In this document: positions 1 through 6,984 of the stretch, piece after piece
Numbering within the stretch: the first letter of the stretch is position 1
How the letters are laid out: each line of letters opens with the position of its first letter
Assembly (NCBI GenBank): GCA_017883605.1
Contig: JADGNH010000051.1
Coordinates: 1 to 12,147, forward strand
Length of the DNA: 12,147 bases
Source of the DNA: Methanobacteriaceae archaeon
Lineage (GTDB): Archaea > Methanobacteriota > Methanobacteria > Methanobacteriales > Methanobacteriaceae
Reading direction: 5' to 3'
The notes under the pieces: generated by a model
The model's database searches: none
What the model was told of the DNA's origin: nothing
What the model saw: only the letters and a program-made list of their open reading frames with translations
Translations under genes and position numbers: made by a program

Positions 1-12
1 ATTTGAGGGTAT

Positions 13-50
13 GTTTATTATTATAGACTTAAACCTCTCACAAAGGAGGA
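13..50 (+). promoter_or_regulatory. Candidate TATA element and strong RBS of rpl10e
   Basis: The ribosome binding site AAAGGAGGA (42-50) sits 6 nt before the ATG at 57 and is a near-perfect anti-16S match, which fixes the start. An AT-rich stretch, TTTATTATTATA (14-25), could be an archaeal TATA box giving a very short leader. However, the window begins at base 1, so cotranscription from an upstream gene cannot be excluded. The RBS is secure; the promoter is a guess. Confidence 0.4.
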
Positions 51-56
51 CTATTA

Positions 57-539
57 ATGGTTAGAGCATATACTAGAAAAGATTACATAAGGAAAATTCC
101 TGGTTCCAGAATAGTTCAATATGATATGGGAAATCTCTCAGCAGAATTTCCTTTAACTGTCACTCTGGCGGTAAAGGAATCGGCTCAGCTATCACACAAC
201 GCACTGGAGGCGGCCAGGATAGCTTCAAACAGATACATGCAGCGAAAATCGGGTAGAATGGGTTACCACCTGAAGATCAGGGTATATCCTCACCACATTG
301 TACGGGAGAACCCCATGGCCACTGGTGCCGGGGCAGACCGAGTGCAGGACGGTATGAGAAAGGCATTTGGAAAAGCAGTAAGTTCAGTGGCATTGGTCAA
401 GGCCAACCAGAAGGTTTTAACTATCCGTACCAATAAGAAGAACTTTAAAGATGCTAAAGAAGCTTTAAGAAGAGCTGCTATGAAATTCCCAGTTCCCTGC
501 AGGATATTGGTTGATAAAGGGGCAGAACTCGTCAAATAG
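57..539 (+). CDS. rpl10e: Large-subunit ribosomal protein L10e (uL16 family)
   Basis: This 160-residue protein is the archaeal/eukaryotic L10e, counterpart of bacterial L16. It sits between the central protuberance and the tRNA corridor of the 50S subunit. The N-terminus MVRAYTRKDYIRKIPGSRI and the central HLKIRVYPHHIVREN (about residues 76-90), with the following glycine-rich loop ATGAGADRVQDGMRKAFGKA, are family hallmarks. The length is close to the usual archaeal size, so the gene is complete. The start is fixed by a GGAGG site 6-7 nt upstream. The C-terminal codons (from 523) are the first unit of a degenerate tandem repeat that continues downstream. The next gene, 128 bp away, is metabolic, so no ribosomal operon is visible here. 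Confidence 0.97.
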   Translation: MVRAYTRKDYIRKIPGSRIVQYDMGNLSAEFPLTVTLAVKESAQLSHNALEAARIASNRYMQRKSGRMGYHLKIRVYPHHIVRENPMATGAGADRVQDGMRKAFGKAVSSVALVKANQKVLTIRTNKKNFKDAKEALRRAAMKFPVPCRILVDKGAELVK

Positions 540-629
540 ATCACAAGAAACTGATCAATACATACAGAAAGCTGGTCAAATCATACAGAAACCTGGTCTC
601 AAATATCATACAAAAAGCCTGTTCAAATA
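523..629 (+). repeat. Degenerate tandem repeat starting in the last codons of rpl10e (about 5 units of 18-25 bp)
   Basis: Successive units resemble CAGAAAGCTGGTCAAAT. They lie at 523-540 (CAGAACTCGTCAAATAGA, the end of rpl10e and its stop), 542-560, 561-581, 582-606 and 607-629. Each contains a CAGAA/CAAAA core followed by CTGGTCAAAT or a near variant, and the later ones begin with CATACA. The array fills most of the gap to the PEP synthase gene. No open frame or obvious RNA fold explains it. It was seen by aligning units by eye. Confidence 0.7.
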
Positions 630-667
630 AAAGATCAAAAAAGTAAAAGAAAAAAAGAGTGTTTAGC

Positions 668-2971
668 ATGGAGTATGTCAAATTCTTTGAAGAACTGAAT
701 AAAGGGGATATTGCAATTGCCGGCGGAAAAGGTGCCAATTTAGGAGAACTAACTCAAGCAGGAATACCAGTACCACCGGGGTTTGTGATAACAGCTGCCA
801 CCTACGAACAATTCATGGAAGAAACAGAGATTTCTGATGAAGTTATGGACATTCTTAATGCTTTAGACGTCAACAACAACAAAGAACTTCAGGAAGCTTC
901 ACGAAAAATAAAAAAAATAATCATAGAAACACCAATACCCAAAGACATAAGCACCATCATAATAGAAGCATACAACGCCCTATGTCACCGCATAGGGATA
1001 GAAGATGTTTATGTAGCGGTGAGATCATCCGCAACAGCTGAAGACCTGCCTGAAGCATCATTTGCAGGGCAACAGGAAACCTACCTCAACATCAGGGGAG
1101 CCTCTGATGTTGTGAAATATGTACAAAAGTGTTGGGCATCTCTTTTTGAATCCAGGGCTATATTCTACCGGGAGGAGAACAACTTCGACCACTCCAAAGT
1201 CTACATAGCAGTAGTGATTCAGGAGATGGTTGAAGCTGAAAAGGCCGGAGTGATGTTCACCGTACATCCCTCAACAGGTGAAGAGAAGATACTAATCGAA
1301 GGAGCATGGGGACTGGGCGAAGCAGTAGTATCAGGAACCGTAACCCCTGATACCTGCTGGGTGGATAAGAAAACTGGAGAAATCCTGGAATACCAGGTAA
1401 GCGAGAAGAACATCATGTTCAAGAAGGACCCTGAAGCAGGTAAAACCGTGAAGGTCCCGGTTCCAGATGACATGAAAAATAAGAAAGTTCTGAGCACCTC
1501 TGAGATAGCTAAACTGGCAGAGATGGGTAAAAAAATTCAGGAACATTATGATTTCCCCCAGGACACAGAATGGGCCATTGAAGGCGGCAGAATTTTCATG
1601 CTACAATCAAGACCAGTAACCACTCTGGGCAAGATCGCTGGAGAAGAAACAGGGGAAAAATCTTCAAAGGAAACTGAGAGAATCATAATAACCAAAGGAC
1701 TGGGAGCAAGCCCCGGAATGGCATCGGGCATGGTTAAAATAATTAGAAATACTGATGAACTGGATAAAATTGAAGAAGGAGACATACTGGTAACGGTGAT
1801 GACCACTCCAGACATGGTCCCGGCCATGAAAAGGGCCAATGGAATAATAACCGATGAAGGGGGCGTAACCTGTCATGCAGCCATCGTGTCTCGAGAGTTG
1901 GGAATACCATGCGTGGTGGGGACCGGTGATGCCAGCAAGATCCTTGAAGAAAACTCCGTTGTAACTATAGACGGAAACAAGGGCCTGGTCTATGAAGGAA
2001 AAATCATAGAAGAATCCCCTCAGAAAGAAGAGTCAGCAGAGACCACTACCATCGTCCAGCAGTCCATCCTGACAGTTACTGAGGTTAAAGTTAATGTAAG
2101 CATGCCGGAAGCAGCTAAAAAAGCAGCTGCAACCGGTGCAGATGGGGTTGGACTCCTAAGAACAGAGCATATGATGCTAACCACCGGTGTTCATCCAAAA
2201 AAGTTCATAAGAGAGGGAGAGGAAGACCAGCTAATAAAACTCCTGGTGGAGAACATACTGAAAGTGGCAGACACCTTCTACCCTAAACCAGTATGGTACC
2301 GAACACTGGACGCTCCCACCGATGAATTCAAATCCCTTAAAGGTGGTGAAGACGAACCATATGAACACAACCCTATGCTGGGTTGGAGGGGTATTCGACG
2401 TGAGTTAGACGAACCCGAAATCCTTAAAGCAGAGTTTAAAGCCATAAAAAAGCTGCATGAGCAGGGATACACCAATATAGGTATTATGCTGCCTTTGGTG
2501 CAGCACCCTGACGAGCTCCGGCAGGCTAAAAAGATAGCTCGGGAAGTGGGATTAAAACCACAAAAAAATATAGAGTTCGGAATAATGGTGGAAACACCAG
2601 CCGCCGCCCTGGTTATAGAAGACTTTATAAAAGAAGGATTGGATTTTGTAAGCTTTGGAACCAACGACCTTACCCAATACACCCTGGCCATTGACCGCAA
2701 TAATGAGAACGTGGCTGATCTCTACAGCGAAGGACATCCAGCAGTTTTGAAACTAATTGAACGGGTTATAATAGAGTGCAACAAAGCAGGAGTTAAAACC
2801 AGTATCTGTGGCCAGGCTGGAAGCATGCCCAACATTGTGGAGAAACTGGTGGAGCTGGGAATCACTTCAGTATCAGCCAACACCGATGCTGTTCAAACTG
2901 TAAGAGAAGTGGTGGCCCGGGTAGAGAAAAAACTGCTTTTGAAAGCTGCCAGGAAGATAATGCAGGAATAA
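668..2971 (+). CDS. ppsA: Phosphoenolpyruvate synthase (pyruvate, water dikinase)
   Basis: Converts pyruvate + ATP + water to PEP + AMP + phosphate in the cytosol, the entry to gluconeogenesis from acetyl-CoA-derived pyruvate in autotrophic methanogens. All three domains of the family are present in about 767 residues. The N-terminal ATP-grasp-like nucleotide-binding domain carries GGKGANLGEL at 19-28 and VRSSATAEDLPEASFAGQQ from 118. The swivelling phosphohistidine domain has GGVTCHAAIVSREL with catalytic His403. The C-terminal TIM barrel binds pyruvate and has SFGTNDLTQ and SICGQAGS with the conserved Cys714. I chose ATG 668 because GAGTG lies 6 nt upstream and the protein then begins MEYVKFFEELNK as is usual; an in-frame GTG at 659 would add three residues. 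A T-rich terminator follows and the gene appears monocistronic. Confidence 0.96.
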   Translation: MEYVKFFEELNKGDIAIAGGKGANLGELTQAGIPVPPGFVITAATYEQFMEETEISDEVMDILNALDVNNNKELQEASRKIKKIIIETPIPKDISTIIIEAYNALCHRIGIEDVYVAVRSSATAEDLPEASFAGQQETYLNIRGASDVVKYVQKCWASLFESRAIFYREENNFDHSKVYIAVVIQEMVEAEKAGVMFTVHPSTGEEKILIEGAWGLGEAVVSGTVTPDTCWVDKKTGEILEYQVSEKNIMFKKDPEAGKTVKVPVPDDMKNKKVLSTSEIAKLAEMGKKIQEHYDFPQDTEWAIEGGRIFMLQSRPVTTLGKIAGEETGEKSSKETERIIITKGLGASPGMASGMVKIIRNTDELDKIEEGDILVTVMTTPDMVPAMKRANGIITDEGGVTCHAAIVSRELGIPCVVGTGDASKILEENSVVTIDGNKGLVYEGKIIEESPQKEESAETTTIVQQSILTVTEVKVNVSMPEAAKKAAATGADGVGLLRTEHMMLTTGVHPKKFIREGEEDQLIKLLVENILKVADTFYPKPVWYRTLDAPTDEFKSLKGGEDEPYEHNPMLGWRGIRRELDEPEILKAEFKAIKKLHEQGYTNIGIMLPLVQHPDELRQAKKIAREVGLKPQKNIEFGIMVETPAAALVIEDFIKEGLDFVSFGTNDLTQYTLAIDRNNENVADLYSEGHPAVLKLIERVIIECNKAGVKTSICGQAGSMPNIVEKLVELGITSVSANTDAVQTVREVVARVEKKLLLKAARKIMQE

Positions 2972-2974
2972 ACC

Positions 2975-3018
2975 CTTTTATTTTTCTTATTAAATTTCTT
3001 TAAATTTTATTTTTTTTT
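2975..3018 (+). terminator. Oligo-T terminator after ppsA
   Basis: Pyrimidine-rich DNA directly after the ppsA stop contains several T runs and ends in nine consecutive T (3010-3018). Archaeal RNA polymerase stops at such tracts without needing a hairpin, and none is seen. It separates ppsA from mfnA, whose own promoter would have to lie within or just after this stretch. Confidence 0.6.
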
Positions 3019-3046
3019 AGAATCATCTATTTTTCAGGGCACGAAC

Positions 3047-4264
3047 ATGGAAGACAAGGGAATTTCAAAGGATGAAGTATTCAAATTCTTGAGAAACTTC
3101 AAAAAACAGGACATGACCCACCGCTCCGGAAGGATCCTGGGATCCATGTGCACCTGCCCCCATGAAGTCGGTTTAAAGGCTTACTCCATGTTTTCAGAGT
3201 CTAACCTGGGAGATCCAGGACTGTTTCAGGGCACAAAAATCATGGAAGATGAAGTAATAGCCATGCTGGGAGAATTGCTGGGTAAAAAGGATGTTTGCGG
3301 ACACATAATCACCGGTGGAACTGAGGCCAACATAATGGCCATGCGGGCTGCCCGGAATTCCTTTAGAATAAATGCCCTAAACTCCGGTGAGAGAGATAAT
3401 CAGAACTCCAGCAAGATAAAAGTCCTAAAACCAAGTAAGATAAAAAATCTAGAGATAGTTGTCCCTAAATCAGCTCACTTCTCCTTTAAAAAGGCGGCAG
3501 ATATGTTGTGCCTCAAACTCAGGGAGGCAGAGCTTGATGACAACTACTGTGTTGATTTAGCATCGGTTGATAGCCTTATATCTGATAATACCGTGGCAGT
3601 GGTAGGGGTGGCAGGCACCACCGAGCTGGGAAAGGTGGACGCAATAGAAGAACTTTCAAAACTCTGTCTGGAAAAAGACATCTTTCTACATGTTGACGCG
3701 GCTTTTGGCGGATTTTCAATTCCATTTTTAAATGAAATAGGATATGATCTTCCTAAATTTGATTTTTCCCTGGAAGGGGTGTGTTCTATTACCATTGATC
3801 CCCATAAAATGGGTTTAGCCCCCATCCCCACGGGCGGAATTCTTTTCAGGGATAAAAGTTATCTGGAGGTCATGAGCATTGAAACCCCCTACCTCACCGA
3901 AGATCGGCAGTCCACCATTGTAGGCACCAGAACTGGGGCGTCCACCGCTGCCACCTGGGCCCTAATGAAATACCTGGGAAAAGAGGGTTATCAGAAGGTA
4001 GCTGGAAAGTGTATGGAGCTTACCAATCTCCTGACTCAGGGAATAAGAGAATCAGGATTTGAGCTTGTAACAGAACCTCAACTAAATATCGTGGCTTTTC
4101 GTTCCCCCAAAATGTCTTTGTGGGAGGTTGCAGACAAACTGGAGGAGAAGGGATGGGCAGTTTCCATATCTTCCTATCCGCAGGCCATTCGCATCGTTGT
4201 AATGCCCCATTTAAAAAGGGAACACATAGAAGAGTTCTTGGATGATCTTAAAAAAATTAAATAA
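3047..4264 (+). CDS. mfnA: L-tyrosine (or L-aspartate) decarboxylase MfnA, PLP-dependent
   Basis: A group II PLP decarboxylase of 405 residues. In methanogens MfnA makes tyramine from tyrosine for methanofuran, and related enzymes make beta-alanine from aspartate for coenzyme A; sequence alone does not decide the substrate. Visible signatures are GGTEANIMAMRAARN (from about residue 88), SAHFSFKKAADML with the ring-stacking His144, LHVDAAFGGF with Asp217 that pairs with the pyridine nitrogen, and TIDPHKMGLAP with Lys254 forming the Schiff base. Compared with my memory of the family, the segment at about 108-130 between the cofactor motifs is longer than usual and is polar and lysine-rich. The RBS before the ATG is weak (AGGGC). 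The fumarase beta gene starts 18 bp after the stop, so the two are probably cotranscribed. Confidence 0.93.
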   Translation: MEDKGISKDEVFKFLRNFKKQDMTHRSGRILGSMCTCPHEVGLKAYSMFSESNLGDPGLFQGTKIMEDEVIAMLGELLGKKDVCGHIITGGTEANIMAMRAARNSFRINALNSGERDNQNSSKIKVLKPSKIKNLEIVVPKSAHFSFKKAADMLCLKLREAELDDNYCVDLASVDSLISDNTVAVVGVAGTTELGKVDAIEELSKLCLEKDIFLHVDAAFGGFSIPFLNEIGYDLPKFDFSLEGVCSITIDPHKMGLAPIPTGGILFRDKSYLEVMSIETPYLTEDRQSTIVGTRTGASTAATWALMKYLGKEGYQKVAGKCMELTNLLTQGIRESGFELVTEPQLNIVAFRSPKMSLWEVADKLEEKGWAVSISSYPQAIRIVVMPHLKREHIEEFLDDLKKIK

Positions 4265-4282
4265 TTTTATAAAGTAGGGAAC

Positions 4283-4789
4283 ATGGAAAACAACTTAAAA
4301 AAGATTGAAACACCAATAAGCGATAAAACCATATCTCACCTGAAATTAGGGGATAAAATCGAATTATATGGTACTATTTTTACTGGAAGGGATGCTGCAC
4401 TTCCCAAATTGGTGAAATCAATTCGCAGTGGTGAAAATACTCTGAATCTTCATGGTTCGGTTATAATGCACACTGCAGTTAGCCGGGCAGGTATATCTCC
4501 CACCACCAGCAACAAGGAAGAGATTGAGGAGAATATCCCATTTCTTTCCGAATCCGGAGTTAGAATACACCTGGGAAAAGGTTCTCTAGGTCAAGATACT
4601 ATTGAGGCTTTAGATAAACACCATTCGGTTTTCGCGGTGACTCCTCCCGCTGCAGCTCTTCTTACCAGTAAATTAAAATCAAAAAATGTTGTTGCATTTA
4701 AAGAGGAGGGTATGGAGGCTGTTTACCGGCTTGAAGTCTGGGGAATACCGGCTATCGTTGCAGTGGCCCATGGTGAATCTTTATATTAA
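4283..4789 (+). CDS. fumB: Class I fumarate hydratase, beta subunit
   Basis: 168 residues corresponding to the C-terminal (beta) part of iron-sulfur class I fumarases, which in archaea and many anaerobes is a separate subunit. With the alpha subunit, which carries the 4Fe-4S cluster and is not in this window, it interconverts malate and fumarate in the incomplete reductive TCA path leading to 2-oxoglutarate. Family features are LKLGDKIELYGTIFTGRDAA near residues 21-40, the GISPTTSNKEEIE stretch near 71, and a GKGSLGQDTIEAL stretch near 98. An L(+)-tartrate dehydratase beta subunit is the main alternative in this family, but methanogens are expected to have fumarase. It follows mfnA by 18 bp with a modest AGGGA ribosome site. 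A T8 tract just after the stop ends the unit. Confidence 0.88.
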   Translation: MENNLKKIETPISDKTISHLKLGDKIELYGTIFTGRDAALPKLVKSIRSGENTLNLHGSVIMHTAVSRAGISPTTSNKEEIEENIPFLSESGVRIHLGKGSLGQDTIEALDKHHSVFAVTPPAAALLTSKLKSKNVVAFKEEGMEAVYRLEVWGIPAIVAVAHGESLY

Positions 4790-4793
4790 TATA

Positions 4794-4840
4794 TTTTTTT
4801 TAAGGAATTTCGTGGCACCTTTTTAAGGAATTAGGTGTGC
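4794..4840 (+). terminator. Oligo-T terminator with short duplication after fumB
   Basis: Eight T at 4794-4801 follow the fumB stop and would end the mfnA-fumB transcript. The sequence TTTTTAAGGAATT occurs twice (4797-4809 and 4820-4832). The second copy lies between CACCT (4816-4820) and AGGTG (4833-4837), a weak potential stem. On the opposite strand, which would end the sugar dehydrogenase gene, no T run is present. Confidence 0.5.
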
Positions 4841-4848
4841 ACCGGTAA

Positions 4849-5907
4849 TCAGATTTTAATCTTTATAATTTTGTCATCACCTGTTTGAGGTATGCCCCTA
4901 CCGTCCTGGTTGGAGGTAGTTATATAGAGGTCGCCCCCACGTTCTACTACCTCTCTTAACCTTCCAAAGTTGGTGTAAAGTGCTTCTTCTCCCATGATGC
5001 TTCTGCCATCGCTTGAAAGACTTATTTTTCTGAGTTGTGTGCCTCTGAGACCTGCTACATAGAGGGTGTTTTGGTAGAAGGCTATTCCGGAAGGTGCCAG
5101 TGTGAAGTTAGTGTAGACTAAAAGCGGAGCTATGTAACCTGAGGCGGTACTGTTTCCCTGATACATGGGCCATCCATAATTTCCGCCCTTGGTTATGATA
5201 TTTATTTCATCGTTCATGGTCGCACCATGTTCGGATTCATATAATATGCCAGTAGCATTGTTCCACGCTAATCCCTGTGGGTCCCGGTGGCCGTAACTGT
5301 AAACATAGTTTCCAAAGGGGTTATCACTGGGGACAGTGCCGTCTTTGTTGAGGCGCAATATTTTCCCTCCCAGAGAATTGATATCCTGGGCAGAATTGGA
5401 GTTGCCAGCATCTCCGGTGGTTACATAGAGTTTACCATCTGGCCCGAATTTTATCCGGCCCCCGTTGTGGATAGGTGAACTGGGGATGTTATCCAGAAGC
5501 ACCTGTTCATTGGTCAGCTGATCATTCAAAACGAAGCGTGATACCCGATTTACTGCACCATTGGTGTAATAAAGATATATAAACCTGTTTTGGGCGAATT
5601 CAGGGTCCACAGCCACACCCATAAGTCCAGATTCAGTTATCTGGCTGACACTGATGGTTCCCACCAGCTTAACAGTTTTGTTCTGGAGGACACTGACTCT
5701 TCCCAATCTTTCAGTGAAGATCATGCTGCCATCTGGCAGGAAATCTAAAGCCCAGGGTGTGTTCAGATTTTCAGTTAGAACTCCGGTCTCTAATACATTC
5801 TGATCTGCTGACTGGGACGAAAGAGATGGTTTGGACAAAAAGAATACTGAGACTGCCAAAAAAACTAGAATAATCACCACAACTACCAAAATGATCTTCC
5901 TGTCCAT
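4849..5907 (-). CDS. Membrane-anchored PQQ-type aldose (glucose/sorbosone) dehydrogenase-like beta-propeller protein
   Basis: A 352-residue protein of the soluble glucose dehydrogenase/sorbosone dehydrogenase (YliI-like) family, a six-bladed propeller that in characterised members oxidises aldoses with PQQ. Residues 5-24 form a hydrophobic helix after a basic N-terminus, without a clear lipobox, so it is probably anchored and faces outward. Active-site motifs are intact: LNTPWALDFLPDGSMIFTER (48-67), HNGGRIKFGPDGKLYVTTGD with the catalytic-type His147 and Arg151, YGHRDPQG (205-212), SEHG (225-228), DEIN (233-236) and NYGWP (243-247). The start is backed by GGGGGAT 6-7 nt upstream on the - strand. 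It stands alone between oppositely oriented genes. Methanogens are not known to make PQQ, so the real cofactor and substrate are open; the family assignment is firm. Confidence 0.88.
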   Translation of the reverse strand: MDRKIILVVVVIILVFLAVSVFFLSKPSLSSQSADQNVLETGVLTENLNTPWALDFLPDGSMIFTERLGRVSVLQNKTVKLVGTISVSQITESGLMGVAVDPEFAQNRFIYLYYTNGAVNRVSRFVLNDQLTNEQVLLDNIPSSPIHNGGRIKFGPDGKLYVTTGDAGNSNSAQDINSLGGKILRLNKDGTVPSDNPFGNYVYSYGHRDPQGLAWNNATGILYESEHGATMNDEINIITKGGNYGWPMYQGNSTASGYIAPLLVYTNFTLAPSGIAFYQNTLYVAGLRGTQLRKISLSSDGRSIMGEEALYTNFGRLREVVERGGDLYITTSNQDGRGIPQTGDDKIIKIKI

Positions 5908-6014
5908 ATCAACATCCCCCTATAAGACTGATGCTATTTTTTATGGCGATCATGGTACTTTAAATTTTTTAAAAAAATTAGCATTAACCCTAAAAAATAA
6001 AAATAATTAGTAGT

Positions 6015-6100
6015 AGATCAAATACAAAAAAGTAAATTCTAATTAATCAATATAATAACTAAGTCTAATCAGATCAAATAGTAAATACCAAATCTAATTT
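6015..6100. repeat. Imperfect 30-bp direct repeat in the upp upstream region
   Basis: Both copies, 6015-6044 and 6071-6100, start with AGATCAAATA and end with a TCTAATT/CTAATTT block, with a variable middle and a 56-bp offset. A further CTAATT-type string at about 6056-6069 makes it look like a decayed array. Low sequence complexity means part of the match could be chance. Confidence 0.4.
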
Positions 6101-6192
6101 AACCCAAATACAAATAGCAATTAATTTAATAAATCCCAAAAAATAACGATTCAATTTAATCAAGGCCAACTTGAACCATTTAATCAATCAAT

Positions 6193-6206
6193 TTAAGCGA
6201 GCTTAA
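6193..6206. promoter_or_regulatory. Candidate operator palindrome upstream of upp
   Basis: TTAAGC (6193-6198) and GCTTAA (6201-6206) form a perfect inverted repeat around GA, ending 4 nt before the G5 ribosome site (6211-6215) and 15 nt before the upp ATG. A protein bound here would cover the transcript start or the early leader. It could also form a small RNA hairpin next to the ribosome site. Nothing identifies the binding factor. Confidence 0.35.
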
Positions 6207-6221
6207 GACCGGGGGAAAAAA

Positions 6222-6854
6222 ATGTTAAAAGTACTTAAAAATATAGTTTTACAGGACAGATTAACCAGAATAAGAAAAGATGGATTAAAAAGCGCATATT
6301 TCAGGGATTTAATGGCTGAAATTGGCAGTTTGATTGGATATGAATTCGCATCTACCATGGAAATTCAGTCTGTAACTTTGAAAACTCCACTTGGAACTGC
6401 AAAGGGGATAAAAATAAAAGATCTCGATGATGTAGTCGTTGTAAGTGTTTTGAGGGCCGCTATTCCCATGGTTAATGGTATAATGGATGTTTTCAGTGAA
6501 GCCCGATATGGGGTGGCTGGTGCCTGGCGTGAAGATGAACCACCATTTGAGGTGGAGGTCAGCTACATTAAAATACCTGATGTCAATGATAAAATAGTTA
6601 TTGTGGCTGATCCCATGCTTGCCACCGGTAACACTATGAATGCTACCCTTAAAAAGATAAAAGATCAGGGAAAACCCCGGAGACTGGCTATATTCAATAT
6701 CATAGCCACAGAAGAAGGTATAGAAAAAGTCTTGGAAAACCATTCTGAAGTGGAAATTTACACCTGCTCCATTGAAAATGAGCTTAAAGACGGATACATA
6801 GTACCAGGACTTGGAGATGCGGGGGATATTGCATTTGGAAGGCCAAGTGATTGA
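6222..6854 (+). CDS. upp: Uracil phosphoribosyltransferase
   Basis: Makes UMP from uracil and PRPP, the main pyrimidine salvage step, in the cytosol. The 210 residues match the family length. The PRPP-binding loop reads VIVADPMLATGNTMNATL (DPML begins at Asp130); the usual glycine-glycine of this loop is GN here, which archaeal members may tolerate. The uracil-binding C-terminus GYIVPGLGDAGDIAFG (191-206) is textbook, and VVSVLRAAIPMVNGIMDVFSEARYG around residues 73-97 is the conserved core. The ATG is preceded by GGGGG at 6-10 nt. A palindrome lies just upstream. It converges with trm56 and no uracil permease is next to it. Confidence 0.95.
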   Translation: MLKVLKNIVLQDRLTRIRKDGLKSAYFRDLMAEIGSLIGYEFASTMEIQSVTLKTPLGTAKGIKIKDLDDVVVVSVLRAAIPMVNGIMDVFSEARYGVAGAWREDEPPFEVEVSYIKIPDVNDKIVIVADPMLATGNTMNATLKKIKDQGKPRRLAIFNIIATEEGIEKVLENHSEVEIYTCSIENELKDGYIVPGLGDAGDIAFGRPSD

Positions 6855-6891
6855 TAATTGATCCAATTAATTAAATAGAATTTATTTAAAT

Positions 6892-6897
6892 AAAAAA
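6892..6897 (-). terminator. Oligo-T stop for the cbiS-cobS-trm56 transcript
   Basis: Six A on the + strand are six T on the - strand, located about 70 bp after the trm56 stop and just beyond the tandem copies of its 3' end. This is a plausible archaeal terminator, but shorter than the others in this window. Confidence 0.35.
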
Positions 6898-6907
6898 CAT
6901 AACTTAC

Positions 6908-6984
6908 TTCATCAACTTCTTCATGAGGAATATTTCATTCATCAACTTTTTCATGAGGAATATTTCATTCATCAACTTTTTCAT
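6908..6984 (-). repeat. 30-bp tandem repeat overlapping the trm56 stop codon (2.6 copies)
   Basis: Copies at 6908-6937 and 6938-6967 differ at a single base (6919). A third, partial copy (6968-6984) is the coding end of trm56. Read on the - strand the shared core is ATGAAAAAGTTGATGAA. The unit is 10 codons long and includes the last residues of the protein (EKVDE) and the stop TGA, so both extra copies keep the same frame and would encode ...HEKVDE or HEEVDE after a stop. Confidence 0.9.

Larger units (their letters stand above)
5908..6221. other. AT-rich divergent intergenic region (314 bp)
   Basis: No gene is visible. The stretch between the sugar dehydrogenase-like gene (-) and upp (+) is almost entirely A and T and should contain both divergent promoters, but so many TATA-like strings occur that none can be singled out. 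It holds an imperfect 30-bp direct repeat (6015-6044 and 6071-6100) and a palindrome directly before the upp ribosome site, listed separately. Confidence 0.7.

Noticed and set aside
290..544. Open frame on the - strand opposite rpl10e
   Set aside because: It is the antisense of a clear ribosomal protein gene, with no ribosome site and no recognisable product.
2278..2700. 140-codon frame on the - strand within ppsA
   Set aside because: It lies wholly opposite the conserved PEP synthase barrel and its composition (Ser/Ile/Pro rich) is that of a shadow frame.
3028..3250. Similar strings TTTCAGGGCAC plus ATGGAAGA before and inside mfnA (about 3032 and 3225)
   Set aside because: The match is short and the inner copy encodes the conserved FQGTKIMEDE segment, so it is likely chance.
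6309..6866. 185-codon frame on the - strand covering upp
   Set aside because: upp has perfect family motifs on the + strand; the opposite frame is rich in His, Tyr and Phe and matches nothing known.
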